52,953 nt of DNA from Xenorhabdus miraniensis (GCF_002632615.1 NZ_NITZ01000024.1:1-52953); one strand, 5' to 3'; shown: positions 1 through 10,785, counted from the first letter of the stretch. The notes: generated from the letters alone by a model not told the origin. A program made the numbers and translations.

Positions 1-30
1 TACCGACCCCACTTAGCCCTAAAATATCAA

Positions 31-56
31 ACGCCCGATGACGTACATCATCAGGC
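31..56 (-). terminator. Probable terminator after the phage tail gene
   Basis: Ten-base arms (CGCCCGATGA and TCATCAGGCG, one wobble position on the minus strand) enclose a 6-base loop. Read on the minus strand the stem is followed by a T-rich stretch. It lies just past the stop of the minus-strand gene ending at 93. Confidence 0.5.
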
Positions 57-92
57 GGTGATGAGTAAAATAAGTGTCAACGTATATCAGGA

Positions 93-656
93 CTAGACAC
101 CGTCGCCTTCCAAATTGCCGCCGTGTTGGCTCAACTTAACATTGATTGAGTCTATGTTTTCAGCAAACCAGATTTCCGGGGTTGCCAACAGCCAGCGTTT
201 ACCATCAAAAGGGACAATACCGTTTTTATCCTCACGCATAATTACAGATTCAGACAATGGCAACGACACGACAACAGCCGCAGTATCTTCATTCGCTTTG
301 ACCGTCATGGTTGGACGTTCCTGTCCCTGATTGGGATTTCCTAATTCACTGCTTTGTTCTGTCAGCCACGCATCGATTAACAGCGGAATATATCGTGGAT
401 CACAATCCCTGTAGGGGAAATTCCACCATGTCATCACCGCCTCATATTTTTGGATAAACATCTGGTATTGCCCCAGCCCTAAATCCCGTTGAGCCTGAAT
501 AAAACGAATTTTCCCCATTTCACTGATAAACTCCGTTTTATCTGGCAAATTTTCTCGTAAAAATGTCGTTAATTGCTGTAATTTACTCATATCATGCATA
601 CCGCTGTTAGTTTCAATTCTTTCATTATTACGGGTAAAAAATTCGCCTTGGCTCAT
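93..656 (-). CDS. Phage tail completion protein, P2 gpR-like (tentative)
   Basis: A 187-residue soluble protein without signal peptide or membrane segment. The N-terminal half is helical and contains a stretch ending in ..PLLIDAWLTE; the C-terminal half contains VVVSLPLSESVIMRED and a terminal ..PEIWFAENIDS segment. That layout resembles P2 tail completion protein R, which is needed to finish the phage tail, but the match is from memory and weak. The P2-type activator gene just upstream on the same strand supports a phage or tailocin origin. The gene is intact, with its own stop and a hairpin behind it. More tail genes may lie left of the window. The reported start follows the longest frame; Met20 or Met23 could also be used. 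Confidence 0.45.
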   Translation of the reverse strand: MSQGEFFTRNNERIETNSGMHDMSKLQQLTTFLRENLPDKTEFISEMGKIRFIQAQRDLGLGQYQMFIQKYEAVMTWWNFPYRDCDPRYIPLLIDAWLTEQSSELGNPNQGQERPTMTVKANEDTAAVVVSLPLSESVIMREDKNGIVPFDGKRWLLATPEIWFAENIDSINVKLSQHGGNLEGDGV

Positions 657-1067
657 AAATGGGTGGCAATCCTTTGCCGAGGCGTTTTCACGCCTGATTG
701 TGGATTAAACTGAGATATTTAATCTCTTCCGTTCAACTCAGATGTATTATTACGAATTTAATCGATCACTGCGAATAGTTTAATTCTGATAAATTCGGAT
801 ATCATTCCATAACCGAATCAGGCCGAAATTTAGATTATTTATTATAAAGGTGATTTTATAAAAGCGATGGACGGAATATTTTTCTATCCCTGGCAATCCT
901 ATTTCCTCTAATTTAAATTTTATACATCGAGAAAAGTTAATTTAAAATTTGAATGCTATTCTTGGCTATCTCTTAAAGAGATTCATCATTCAGTTTCATT
1001 TCAGAGAATCAAGCGAAGATGGAGAGCTTGTCATATTCAGCAGAACTTCAAGGAAACCAGAAAATTT
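657..1067. other. Non-coding stretch between two phage genes
   Basis: I see no supportable gene. There is a short hairpin (AGGCGT/ACGCCT at about 680-695) and otherwise AT-rich sequence. I found no TGT-N12-ACA site, the dyad that Ogr-type activators bind, in this stretch. Confidence 0.5.
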
Positions 1068-1102
1068 CCGTTCGCAAAAGTCCGGCTGACAGATGCGAAC
1101 GG
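1068..1102 (-). terminator. Terminator-like hairpin after the Ogr-type gene
   Basis: Perfect 9-bp arms CCGTTCGCA (1068-1076) and TGCGAACGG (1094-1102) have an inner GTC/GAC pairing. On the minus strand the stem is followed by AAATTTTC, 40 bases after the stop of the zinc-finger gene. On the plus strand it is followed by a short T run, so it may work both ways. Confidence 0.5.
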
Positions 1103-1142
1103 TCTGGATCTTTTTGAATAATCGGTTAAAAGTACCTTAGCA

Positions 1143-1412
1143 TTAAGCCGCAGAGCCTGCTTTCAATAATGCTAATGCTTCCTGACGCTGTTGCGGGCTG
1201 AGGTTATTCACCACAGTCCGCAACAATTTGTCACTGGTTTTAGCGCTGGGGGTTAAGGTATGGGAAAAAGTCAAGTTCATGACGAATCGATACCCACATT
1301 CAATATCAGAACACGCACAGTAAAGATCTGCTATTTCAGGATGTTTACGGTTTGTTTTACCAATAGCTGCTTTAGCCCCACACTCAGGGCAAATAATTTT
1401 TAATACGCGCAT
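1143..1412 (-). CDS. ogr: Ogr/Delta-type zinc-finger late-gene activator
   Basis: An 89-residue protein whose N-terminus carries Cys spacing C-x2-C-x22-C-x4-C (CPEC near residues 4-7, then a C-SDIE-C pair). This is the zinc-binding pattern of P2 Ogr and P4 Delta. These proteins activate late phage promoters by touching the RNA polymerase alpha subunit. The C-terminal tail (LSPQQRQEALALLKAG) is an amphipathic helix not critical to the finger. I chose the ATG at 1412; an in-frame TTG five codons upstream is the only longer option. It lies upstream of and on the same strand as the tail-like gene, so it may drive a tail cluster extending left of the window. Confidence 0.75.
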   Translation of the reverse strand: MRVLKIICPECGAKAAIGKTNRKHPEIADLYCACSDIECGYRFVMNLTFSHTLTPSAKTSDKLLRTVVNNLSPQQRQEALALLKAGSAA

Positions 1413-1793
1413 GTTACTTATTTCCAAGAGATTTATTTTCAGAGATTGGAGATTGTGACTATTGGCGTATTTTACCCAAAAGTTAGGTGATCTTAATTAA
1501 TAGGGGTATGTAATGTTACTGATACATCAGCTTGCCTACTCGATCATGATTCTCCAAACGAGATGATTTACCTTCATAAATCTTTTCACTCATGAGTATC
1601 AGTTTTTCTCGTTGTATCTCTGTGTAAGAAACAGCTATAGTCCGCACCACTCAAAGTCATTGAGTGACTTACCTACTGCTTAAATCACCAAGATATATCC
1701 CAGTCCTTGGCATATATCGTGATCGCCATTCGGCAAAATCTTGATGAGAAGCAGCGCATTTCTGGCTGATTTTTTTATGTGGAGACGACAGTA
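1413..1793. other. Intergenic region between phage remnant and transporter
   Basis: I see no gene. Two small perfect hairpins are present: CACTCAA/TTGAGTG at 1648-1666 and GATATAT/ATATATC at about 1690-1716. No tRNA or obvious attachment site could be recognised. Confidence 0.4.
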
Positions 1794-2963
1794 GTGAAAC
1801 TGCTGCGCAACAATGACAGTGCATTTGTACCTGTTACGGGTTTGACTGTTTTTGCAATTGCTTCTGGTTACCTAATGAGCTTAATTCCATTGTCGATGGC
1901 AAGTTTCAACATCGATACGATTTATGCCAGTTGGTTAGCCAGTGCTTATTATACAGGTCTATTAATAGGCTCAATGATGATTGAACCTGTTATTGCGAAG
2001 ATAGGTCACCGTCTTTCCTTTATTGTTTTTTTGTTGCTTCTGGCTGCAACAGTGATTGTATTGCCTTTTTTTCCAAATAAAGAAATCTGGTTGCTTATTC
2101 GTTGTGTGGCTGGCATCGCTGTTGCCGGGATTTTTGTCGTGGTCGAGTCTTGGCTATTGATTGGCGATAATCCCAAAGAGCGTGCAAAACGCTTAGGCTT
2201 CTACATGACATCACTCTACGGCGGAACAACTTTGGGTCAGTTGTTGATTGGGCCTATCGGGACTCAGGGAATGCTCCCTTTTATGGTCGTTTCTGCTCTG
2301 CTGCTGTTAGCGATTTTGCCACCATTATTCGTGCGTCATGGGCAACCACCTTCGCTTCATCATCAGAGTTTATCACTGAGAAAAATCACCCAATTCAGTA
2401 AGCCCGCTATCGTTGGTTGTATAACATCCGGCATTGTCATGGGCACTATCTACGGGTTGATGCCTTTGTCATTAAGCCAAAGTCATTTCAATGCCGATCA
2501 AGTTGGTGTGTTGATGGCTGCAATTATTCTGGGTGGAATGGTTATACAGCCAATTATCAGTAAGCTATCTATTATCATGAGCAAAACTTTCCTACTGGCC
2601 TTAGTTTCATTACTGGGTGTGTTTGCCGTAGGAATGACGTATCTTTTTGAACATTATATTGTGACGATAGTGGCGCTGGCTCTGTTGGGAATGTCTTCTT
2701 TTGCCCTGTATCCCGTTGCTATCACTCTGGCCTGTGACAAACTGGATTCATCCTATATCGTAGCCGCAAGCCAAGTCATGCTGTTAAGTTACAGTATCGG
2801 TTCTGCTATCGGGCCTCTGGGCGCGGGGCATTTTATGCTGCAACACTATTTCAATGGACAGCATAACGGGTTAATGAGCTTCTTTTTTATTGTTTTGTTA
2901 GCTACTGCAATTTATATGCTACTGGCAAGTTTGCGTCGCAAAGACCGCGTATTGGCAAGCTAA
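1794..2963 (+). CDS. MFS transporter, YcaD family
   Basis: A 389-residue, very hydrophobic protein with about 12 membrane segments. It keeps YcaD-like signatures: RCVAGIAVAGIFVVVESWLL in the first half, a conserved GQLL segment in the fifth-sixth helix region, and SGIVMGTIYGLMPL at the start of the second half. YcaD proteins are inner-membrane major facilitator family carriers of unknown substrate. I prefer the GTG at 1794 because TGGAGA lies 8-10 bases before it; an in-frame GTG at 1779 would lack that. The gene stands alone and ends in a strong terminator. It may be a second YcaD paralogue, so no symbol is given. Confidence 0.8.
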   Translation: MKLLRNNDSAFVPVTGLTVFAIASGYLMSLIPLSMASFNIDTIYASWLASAYYTGLLIGSMMIEPVIAKIGHRLSFIVFLLLLAATVIVLPFFPNKEIWLLIRCVAGIAVAGIFVVVESWLLIGDNPKERAKRLGFYMTSLYGGTTLGQLLIGPIGTQGMLPFMVVSALLLLAILPPLFVRHGQPPSLHHQSLSLRKITQFSKPAIVGCITSGIVMGTIYGLMPLSLSQSHFNADQVGVLMAAIILGGMVIQPIISKLSIIMSKTFLLALVSLLGVFAVGMTYLFEHYIVTIVALALLGMSSFALYPVAITLACDKLDSSYIVAASQVMLLSYSIGSAIGPLGAGHFMLQHYFNGQHNGLMSFFFIVLLATAIYMLLASLRRKDRVLAS

Positions 2964-2987
2964 TACAAAATAATCCTGAATCTGATG

Positions 2988-3015
2988 AAAGCGCCACAAA
3001 CTGTGGCGCTTTTTT
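2988..3015 (+). terminator. Rho-independent terminator
   Basis: Perfect 9-bp stem AGCGCCACA/TGTGGCGCT with a 3-base loop and a T6 run, 27 bases after the transporter stop. Confidence 0.9.
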
Positions 3016-3140
3016 ACTTTTAATATGCTTACGCACAACGAATGATATTAGCCCAATTGCATTACATTATTTTTACTTTAAGATAGCCGAAAAACACTCA
3101 ACCAAAAACCGAAAGCGATAAAAATATGTGGAGATATTAA

Positions 3141-3590
3141 ATGCAAATACAACAAGCCACCGAAGCTGATTTCACAGCACTTATTCAGATTTGGGAAGCC
3201 TCCGTACTTGCTACTCATGATTTTCTTCCTAAGGCCATGATTGAGATCTTGCGTCCACAAATCCTTAATGATTATTTGCCTAATCTCACTGTCTATAAGG
3301 CGTTGGATGAGCAACATAACATCGTCGGATTTATCAGTACCGCTCAACATCGCGTGGAAATGTTGTTTATTACACCACAAGCCCGGGGTACAGGGGTTGG
3401 CAAGATGTTGCTGAAATTTGCCATTGATAAATTAAAAATCAGTGAGTTGGATGTCAATGAACAAAATACACAAGGTGTTGGCTTCTACCAACATATGGGA
3501 TTTCAGGTTTTTTCCCGCTCAGAGCTTGATGGGCAAGGAAATCCGTTTCCACTATTACATATGAAACTGACACATATGAAACTGGCCTGA
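3141..3590 (+). CDS. yjaB: GNAT acetyltransferase YjaB-like
   Basis: A 149-residue single-domain GNAT acyl-CoA transferase, close to the 147 residues of E. coli YjaB. Matching landmarks are the ATHDFL motif near residue 25, the acetyl-CoA binding loop RGTGVGKMLL near residue 83, the VNEQN-QGVGFY segment and the MGF..SELD..G-PFPLLHM C-terminus. Its natural substrate is not known. The gene is monocistronic and followed by a terminator-like hairpin. The last codons contain a 15-bp in-frame duplication that makes the sequence HMKLTHMKL, so the C-terminus is five residues longer than expected. Confidence 0.85.
   Translation: MQIQQATEADFTALIQIWEASVLATHDFLPKAMIEILRPQILNDYLPNLTVYKALDEQHNIVGFISTAQHRVEMLFITPQARGTGVGKMLLKFAIDKLKISELDVNEQNTQGVGFYQHMGFQVFSRSELDGQGNPFPLLHMKLTHMKLA
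3557..3586 (+). repeat. 15-bp tandem duplication at the yjaB 3' end
   Basis: Two adjacent copies of ACATATGAAACTG(A/G)C, 14 of 15 bases identical, in frame with the gene. The second copy supplies the last five residues before the final codon. Confidence 0.9.
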
Positions 3591-3633
3591 ACGCTCAATA
3601 TCCCAATAAAAATAGAATCATTATCTGAATGCT

Positions 3634-3655
3634 AAACCTCGTTCTGAGGTTTTCT
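3634..3655 (+). terminator. Probable terminator after yjaB
   Basis: Stem AAACCTC/GAGGTTT with a 5-base loop followed by TTTC. It is short, so efficiency is uncertain. Confidence 0.5.
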
Positions 3656-3872
3656 GGATAATCAATAATAGCCATCCTATAGAAAAACCAAGACTTATCC
3701 AATACTTATATAGGACACAAAAAAGAACAATCATTAGTAAAATTAAACAAATGCTAATTAATTCATTAAAAGGATGATTATTATAAATTAATCTGTATTA
3801 CAATAGGATTTAAAAATACCAACAAAGCAAATAGGCTTTATATAAAATACATAAACCTAAAGTAATGGAATG

Positions 3873-3916
3873 TTTTGTAAACATTTAAGTAAAGTTTACA
3901 AAATCAATGATATAAT
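3873..3916 (+). promoter_or_regulatory. Candidate PhoP-type promoter with large inverted repeat
   Basis: CATTTA (3882-3887), N5, AGTTTA (3893-3898) resembles the PhoP box (G/T)GTTTA-N5-(G/T)GTTTA. Exactly 12 bases separate it from TATAAT (3911-3916), which also has an extended TGA element. That spacing is typical of PhoP-activated promoters. Overlapping it is a perfect inverted repeat with arms TTTTGTAAAC (3873-3882) and GTTTACAAAA (3894-3903). Confidence 0.55.
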
Positions 3917-3960
3917 CGGGAGCGTATAAGTATTTTTATTTCTATTGAGTCTGAGCATTA

Positions 3961-4896
3961 ATGAATTATCTACAACAACCTGCAACTTCAGGAGTGAAGC
4001 TATTTGCCGATCTCGTCAGAAAACGTGTTACTCCAGGGGAACATTGGCATTCTTCCAGTAACCGCACTAAATTTGCATTTCGCAGCATTCTGACACCTGT
4101 TTCTACGTTGAAGCTCTTGGATAGTCTTGCCAAGACGCCACGCTATTTGGATATTTTAAAAAAACAACCCAGTTTACCTTGCAAATTACATCGCCCGTAT
4201 TTGAGCATTAATTTTAAACGCAGACAGATTGTCTGTGCACTGAATGAACATTATAAATTACTGTTCCAGCAATTAGAGCCAACTGTTATTAGCAAAATAT
4301 TTGATGTTCATGCTTATCTATTGACAACCATTCAGGGAAAGAATGAATCATTTATGATTTACATTGATTCACTGGATAATTTGAACAAAGAAGGGGAGCT
4401 TTCTTTATATATTACCACCGCAGAAAATGTCATTCTGGCAAAGTGTGCATTTACTTTATTAGCGGTAGATGGCAAACAAACATTATTCATCGGGGTATTA
4501 CAAGGGCCAGCCAAAGGGGATAATTCTCTGGAGATTATCCGCCATGCAACGAAAGAGTGTTATGGATTATTTCCTAAGCGCCTATTGATTGAAGCTATCT
4601 GCTGTTTTGCCGCACATGTGGATTGCGGGCAAATTTTGGCGGTCAGTAATGAGACTCATATCTACCGCAGCATTCGTTATTGGCATAAAAAGAAAAACCA
4701 GATGGTAGCCGATTATAACTCCTTCTGGGAATCATTAAGTGGGGTCAGAAAGGAAAATAATGATTTCCATTTACCCTCAATCATAGAAAGAAAAGCGCTG
4801 GATGATATCCCCAGTAAAAAACGCGCCGAATATCGTCGTCGTTATCAATTACTGGATGAATTGGAAAACAGCATCAAAGCATCCCTTACTGCCTGA
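3961..4896 (+). CDS. VirK/YbjX family protein (DUF535)
   Basis: A 311-residue protein with no clear signal peptide or membrane segment. Family-typical stretches are the PRYLDILKKQPSLP block near residue 60, the HRPYLS..F segment that follows, the IGVLQGP motif near residue 180, and a basic C-terminus (SKKRAEYRRRYQLLDEL). In Salmonella and Shigella, virK and ybjX belong to the PhoP/PmrA regulon and contribute to resistance to antimicrobial peptides and to virulence; the biochemical activity is unknown. The candidate PhoP-type promoter in front of this gene fits that control. About 45 bases of leader would separate the predicted start site from the ATG. It is single-gene and not closely linked to its neighbours. 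Confidence 0.8.
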   Translation: MNYLQQPATSGVKLFADLVRKRVTPGEHWHSSSNRTKFAFRSILTPVSTLKLLDSLAKTPRYLDILKKQPSLPCKLHRPYLSINFKRRQIVCALNEHYKLLFQQLEPTVISKIFDVHAYLLTTIQGKNESFMIYIDSLDNLNKEGELSLYITTAENVILAKCAFTLLAVDGKQTLFIGVLQGPAKGDNSLEIIRHATKECYGLFPKRLLIEAICCFAAHVDCGQILAVSNETHIYRSIRYWHKKKNQMVADYNSFWESLSGVRKENNDFHLPSIIERKALDDIPSKKRAEYRRRYQLLDELENSIKASLTA

Positions 4897-4928
4897 TCCC
4901 GGTCAGAAAGGGATACTTTGGCTGACAT

Positions 4929-5525
4929 TTAACGCGGCTGCGCCATTAACCATGTAAGATGTGCCTTAATGGCGGGCCATTCATTAAGAAGAATACTATA
5001 GACGCAAGTGTCTCGTATCGAACCATTCTTAGCTCTCGAGTGACTGCGCAGAATACCATCCAGTTTTGCCCCCAACCGTTCAATCGCTCTGCGGCTCTGT
5101 TGATTCAGAAAATGAGTCCGAAATTCCACCGCTACACATCCCAATTCTTCAAAGGCATACTGCAATAGCAAAAACTTTGCTTCCGTATTAATTGCGGTAC
5201 GTTGAACAGAACGTGCATACCATGTAGAACCAATTTCCAATCTGGGAGTATTGGCATCAATATTCATATAGGTTGTCATCCCAACGGCGGCTCCCGTTGC
5301 ATTATCGATGACAGTAAAAGGCAGCATACTTCCCTTGGCATGCAGGGCTAGACGACGTTCAATCTCCGCCTGGACATTTGTCGGATCAGGTACGCTGGTA
5401 TACCACAGTTTATGTAATTGCCCATCGTCTATGGCACGAACGAATTCATCATGTTTATCATGTGACAACGGCGCTAAGGTTACACTTTTTCCTGCCAAGG
5501 TGACCCGATCAGTGATTTTTTTCAT
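4929..5525 (-). CDS. RimJ/RimL-type GNAT acetyltransferase
   Basis: A 198-residue protein of the RimJ/RimL branch of GNAT N-acetyltransferases. It has an N-terminal VTLAPLS block, the GMTTYMNID..LEIGSTWY segment around residue 85, and the C-terminal pattern HFLNQQSRRAIERLGAK..GILR that marks this branch. Members acetylate protein N-termini, antibiotics or small amines; the substrate cannot be read from sequence. It converges with the VirK-family gene, with 32 bases between stops and only a weak 5-bp hairpin there. Confidence 0.8.
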   Translation of the reverse strand: MKKITDRVTLAGKSVTLAPLSHDKHDEFVRAIDDGQLHKLWYTSVPDPTNVQAEIERRLALHAKGSMLPFTVIDNATGAAVGMTTYMNIDANTPRLEIGSTWYARSVQRTAINTEAKFLLLQYAFEELGCVAVEFRTHFLNQQSRRAIERLGAKLDGILRSHSRAKNGSIRDTCVYSILLNEWPAIKAHLTWLMAQPR

Positions 5526-5719
5526 GCTTATCTACCATTGTTGAAGAATACATTGGCAGTATGCCTAGTTAAGAAATACACAACAATCATAAATAAAAGC
5601 CATTTCTTGCCTAATAGACTCTTATTCAAATGCTGTTGATATTTTTTCTATACCCAATAGATTTCATGATACTTGTCACAATCAATTAACAAAGAGATTC
5701 CAATCAAGCTGGAACTGTC
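5526..5719. other. Intergenic region with a half-copy of a palindromic repeat
   Basis: At about 5649-5675 the sequence TATACCCAATAGATTTCATG resembles the left half of the 61-bp palindromic element at 49837-49897. No gene is visible. Confidence 0.4.
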
Positions 5720-5750
5720 TAAATTTGATCACTATCTCATCCGACCACTT
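5720..5750. promoter_or_regulatory. Candidate overlapping CRP and FadR sites before fadH
   Basis: TTTGA-N6-TCTCA (5724-5739) is a near-match to the CRP core TGTGA-N6-TCACA with good flanks. The minus strand of 5734-5750 reads AAGTGGTCGGATGAGAT, close to the FadR operator consensus ANCTGGTCNGACNNGTT. The two overlap about 80-110 bases before the start codon, as expected for a beta-oxidation gene. Confidence 0.5.
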
Positions 5751-5803
5751 AGCCATAACCAAGTGAAAAACTTAAGCCATACGAAAAAAATAATACTTTT
5801 TGA

Positions 5804-7852
<2,049 letters not shown>

Positions 7853-7887
7853 TGGATAGAAGCCCAATAAGTGGCGTTTAATAAAAA

Positions 7888-7925
7888 AACGGTGATAATT
7901 TGTAACTTATTATCACCGTTTCATT
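7888..7925. terminator. Bidirectional terminator between fadH and sstT
   Basis: Perfect 11-bp stem AACGGTGATAA/TTATCACCGTT with an 11-base loop, A-rich on the left and T-rich on the right. It serves both convergent genes. Confidence 0.8.
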
Positions 7926-7953
7926 CCGGCTAGCAAATCAACCCAGCGAATAA

Positions 7954-9201
7954 TTAACGTTGCGCTAATTGGTCTGACGCGAGGCGATTATCTTCTGCCT
8001 GACAAGCCGCAGCGGTAAACAACACATCGGTAGAAGAGTTCAGCCCGGTTTCAGCAGAGTCCTGCAATACGCCAATGATAAAGCCTACCGCAACAACCTG
8101 CATGGCAATGTCATTGGAAATACCAAACATGCTACACGCCAACGGGATCAACAATAATGATCCTCCCGCAACGCCTGATGCTCCACATGCTGCAATGGCT
8201 GAAACCACACTCAACAATATTGCATTAGGAATATCTACCGTTATACCCAGAGTATTAACTGCCGCCAGTGTCAATACAGTGATAGTCACTGCCGCCCCGG
8301 CCATATTGACGGTTGCCCCTAAAGGAATGGAAACGGAGTAAGTATCTTCATCCAAATTCATCCGACGACACATTGCCATATTGACGGGAATATTAGCGGC
8401 AGAACTACGCGTAAAGAATGCCGTGATACCACTTTCACGCAGGCATTCAAAAACCAGCGGGTAAGGATTGCGACGGATTTTCCAGTACACAATCAACGGG
8501 TTAACGATCAGCGCAACGATAATCATGCAGCTAATGAGTACCGTTAACAGGTGAGCATAACCCAATAGCGTCTCAAAACCCGTTGTGGCAATGGCTGAAG
8601 ACACCAGACCGAAAATACCGACAGGGGCCAGACGGATAACAACGCGAACGAGTTTTGTCACAGCTTCTGATAAGTCTTGAACCAGTAATTTAGTTGACTC
8701 ATTAGCGTGACGTAAAGCTATCCCCAAGCCAATTGACCATGCCAGAATCCCGACATAGTTTCCCTTTAAGATTGCATCAATCGGATTGGCAACGATGTTG
8801 AGCAACACTTCTCTCAGCACTTCAATAATATTTTCTGGTGGTGATATCTGAGCATCATTTGTCACCAATGCCAATGTCGACGGGAACAGCATACTGCCAA
8901 TGACGGCCACAACCGCAGCTAAGAAAGTGCCAATCAGATACAAGAACAGGATGGGGCGAATGTTACTTTTCTTCTGGCCTGCTTTATGATTTGCGATCGA
9001 AGACATGACCAGAACCCATACTAAAACAGGCGCTACCGCTTTTAGTGCCCCGACAAAGAATTTTCCTAACAGTTCAACTGACTTAGCCGCAGAAGGCGCC
9101 AGCCATGCCAGTAATACTCCCAGAATTAATCCGAGTAAGATTTGTTTTACTAGGCTTCCTTGTACAATATATTGCACAAAGCCTTTTTGTTGTTTTTCCA
9201 T
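7954..9201 (-). CDS. sstT: Sodium/serine-threonine symporter
   Basis: A 415-residue inner-membrane carrier of the dicarboxylate/amino acid:cation symporter family, one residue longer than E. coli SstT. It imports serine and threonine with Na+. Diagnostic segments are the serine-rich re-entrant loop [16 protein letters not shown] near residue 280, the [11 protein letters not shown] helix, and the second loop [15 protein letters not shown] followed by the [16 protein letters not shown] transport-site helix. It has 8 or more hydrophobic helices. It is transcribed convergently with fadH and has its own 670-base upstream region. Confidence 0.95.
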   Translation of the reverse strand: MEKQQKGFVQYIVQGSLVKQILLGLILGVLLAWLAPSAAKSVELLGKFFVGALKAVAPVLVWVLVMSSIANHKAGQKKSNIRPILFLYLIGTFLAAVVAVIGSMLFPSTLALVTNDAQISPPENIIEVLREVLLNIVANPIDAILKGNYVGILAWSIGLGIALRHANESTKLLVQDLSEAVTKLVRVVIRLAPVGIFGLVSSAIATTGFETLLGYAHLLTVLISCMIIVALIVNPLIVYWKIRRNPYPLVFECLRESGITAFFTRSSAANIPVNMAMCRRMNLDEDTYSVSIPLGATVNMAGAAVTITVLTLAAVNTLGITVDIPNAILLSVVSAIAACGASGVAGGSLLLIPLACSMFGISNDIAMQVVAVGFIIGVLQDSAETGLNSSTDVLFTAAACQAEDNRLASDQLAQR

Positions 9202-9814
9202 AGCCTATCCATTTGATATTTTTGCTCGATGAGCCTGGTGTTTGCTTTCCCGAGTATAAGGAAATTAAGAAAATCGCAAAGAATAACTAGTTGCAATATA
9301 CAGAGTACGCAATATTTGATAACAAATTGCTTACATTTGTGTGATCAAAACGTCAGTTTTTCCATTTAAATAATCTCATGGAGTAAAAAGCATTACGATA
9401 AAAGTTATTATTTTTCTTTATATTCATAAAGTTAAAAAATAACACTCTCAATAATGATCACAGATTATTTTTCTGTCACCAAAAGTGCGGATAGATTACT
9501 TTTCGGCACGAAGCGATCAACAGGAATGGATTTAACTGGCAAAAAACATAAATTCAACCCATCCACAGGTAAAATAGGGTATTCATGTTATTTTATAAAA
9601 CTTTAATAAATAATTAATCAAACGATATAACGGGATGAATTTAATTTCACATTTTGACTAATGTTCAATTGATCACCAAAATTTTCTGTTTCGCCAGTGC
9701 TGATTTTGTTAAAGTGTCACAGTCAATCTTTATGCCATCTTGAAGGGATTTTGAGGGCATTTTATGACAGCGGATATTTAATGCTTTGTGTTTACTCAGC
9801 ATCCAATAGAAATT
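9202..9814. other. Long AT-rich intergenic region
   Basis: More than 600 bases between the divergent sstT and yqjA genes. It contains no convincing gene. A minus-strand frame at 9665-9913 overlaps the yqjA start and looks spurious. The region probably holds both promoters. Confidence 0.5.
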
Positions 9815-9842
9815 CACCATAAATGCACCATAAAAGTAAGAT
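9815..9842 (+). promoter_or_regulatory. 11-bp-period direct repeat and possible -10 before yqjA
   Basis: CACCATAAA occurs at 9815-9823 and 9826-9834, a period of one helical turn, followed by TAAGAT (9837-9842). Such direct repeats are typical of OmpR-class regulators. In E. coli yqjA is controlled by CpxR, but this is not the CpxR consensus. Confidence 0.3.
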
Positions 9843-9874
9843 GCAGTCCTTAACCGGCGTTTTAGGAACATTTG

Positions 9875-10543
9875 ATGGAAATTGTAACAGACCTTATTTA
9901 TGCACTTTGGCACCAGGATTACGAAACATTAGCTAATCCATCGTTAGTATGGGCAATCTACATCCTGCTATTTATCATCCTGTTTCTGGAAAATGGGATA
10001 TTACCTGCCGCATTTTTACCGGGCGACAGCCTATTGATATTAGTCGGCGTCTTAATCTCCAAAGAAACCATGAGCTTTCCAGTGACATTAGTCATTCTCA
10101 CCGCCGGTGCAAGCCTTGGCTGCTGGATTGGATATCTTCAGGGGCGGTGGCTTGGCAATACCAAATTAGTTCAAGGCTGGCTATCACATCTTCCCGCCCA
10201 TTATCATCAACGCGCACATAATTTATTCCACCGTCATGGCTTATCCGCCTTGCTGGTAGGACGCTTCCTTGCTTTTATCAGAACCTTGCTGCCAACATTG
10301 GCGGGCCTTGCGGGGCTGAAGAGCGGACGATTTCAGCTATTCAACTGGCTCAGCGGGTTCTTGTGGGTGGTTATTCTTACAACATTGGGCTATATACTGG
10401 GTAAAAGCCCTCTGTTCCGTCAGTACGAAGAGTATCTGATGAGCTTTCTGGTACTGTTACCTGTATGTCTGTTACTTATCGGCTTGATTGGCAGCCTGAC
10501 AGTTATTTGGCGCAAGAAACGCTCCAATAATACCCTTTCATAA
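9875..10543 (+). CDS. yqjA: DedA-family inner-membrane protein
   Basis: A 222-residue polytopic protein, strongly matching E. coli YqjA (220). DedA proteins are needed for proton-motive-force maintenance, alkaline and cationic-peptide tolerance, and probably lipid-carrier flipping. Key features are LFLENGILPAAFLPGDSLL with the acidic Glu and Asp residues, the ASLGCWIGYLQGRWLGN segment, and GRFLAFIRTLLPTLAG with the essential Arg. I chose the ATG at 9875 (AGGA seven bases upstream), giving MEIVTDL as in E. coli, rather than the TTG one codon earlier. In E. coli mzrA follows yqjA; here it does not, and 242 bases without a gene separate it from yqjD. Confidence 0.93.
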   Translation: MEIVTDLIYALWHQDYETLANPSLVWAIYILLFIILFLENGILPAAFLPGDSLLILVGVLISKETMSFPVTLVILTAGASLGCWIGYLQGRWLGNTKLVQGWLSHLPAHYHQRAHNLFHRHGLSALLVGRFLAFIRTLLPTLAGLAGLKSGRFQLFNWLSGFLWVVILTTLGYILGKSPLFRQYEEYLMSFLVLLPVCLLLIGLIGSLTVIWRKKRSNNTLS

Positions 10544-10551
10544 TCCTCCAT

Positions 10552-10579
10552 TTTTTCCTGTGGTATTTTTCCTGTGATT
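10552..10579 (+). repeat. 14-bp imperfect tandem repeat
   Basis: TTTTTCCTGTGGTA followed directly by TTTTTCCTGTGATT, 12 of 14 bases identical, just after the yqjA stop. Confidence 0.6.
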
Positions 10580-10785
10580 GATATTGTGGAGAAACATACC
10601 GCAGGACATCCTGCTTGGTTACCCACAGCATCTTGTCCATTAAACTGTTACGTTTATCCACTTAAACAATATTTAAGATTAATTTGCGATATATTGTGAC
10701 AATTTTTCATCTATTCTCACTTTAAACTCCTTATAAAAGCGACTATGGTAGAAATTCAACCATCGTATATTTAAGGAGCCAGGCC

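Noticed and set aside
661..1142. Ogr-binding site TGT-N12-ACA
   Set aside because: No exact match was found in the stretch I checked; nearest strings are off by a base.
9665..9913. Minus-strand frame of 82 codons
   Set aside because: It runs into the start of yqjA, has no Shine-Dalgarno site, no family features and lies in a promoter region.
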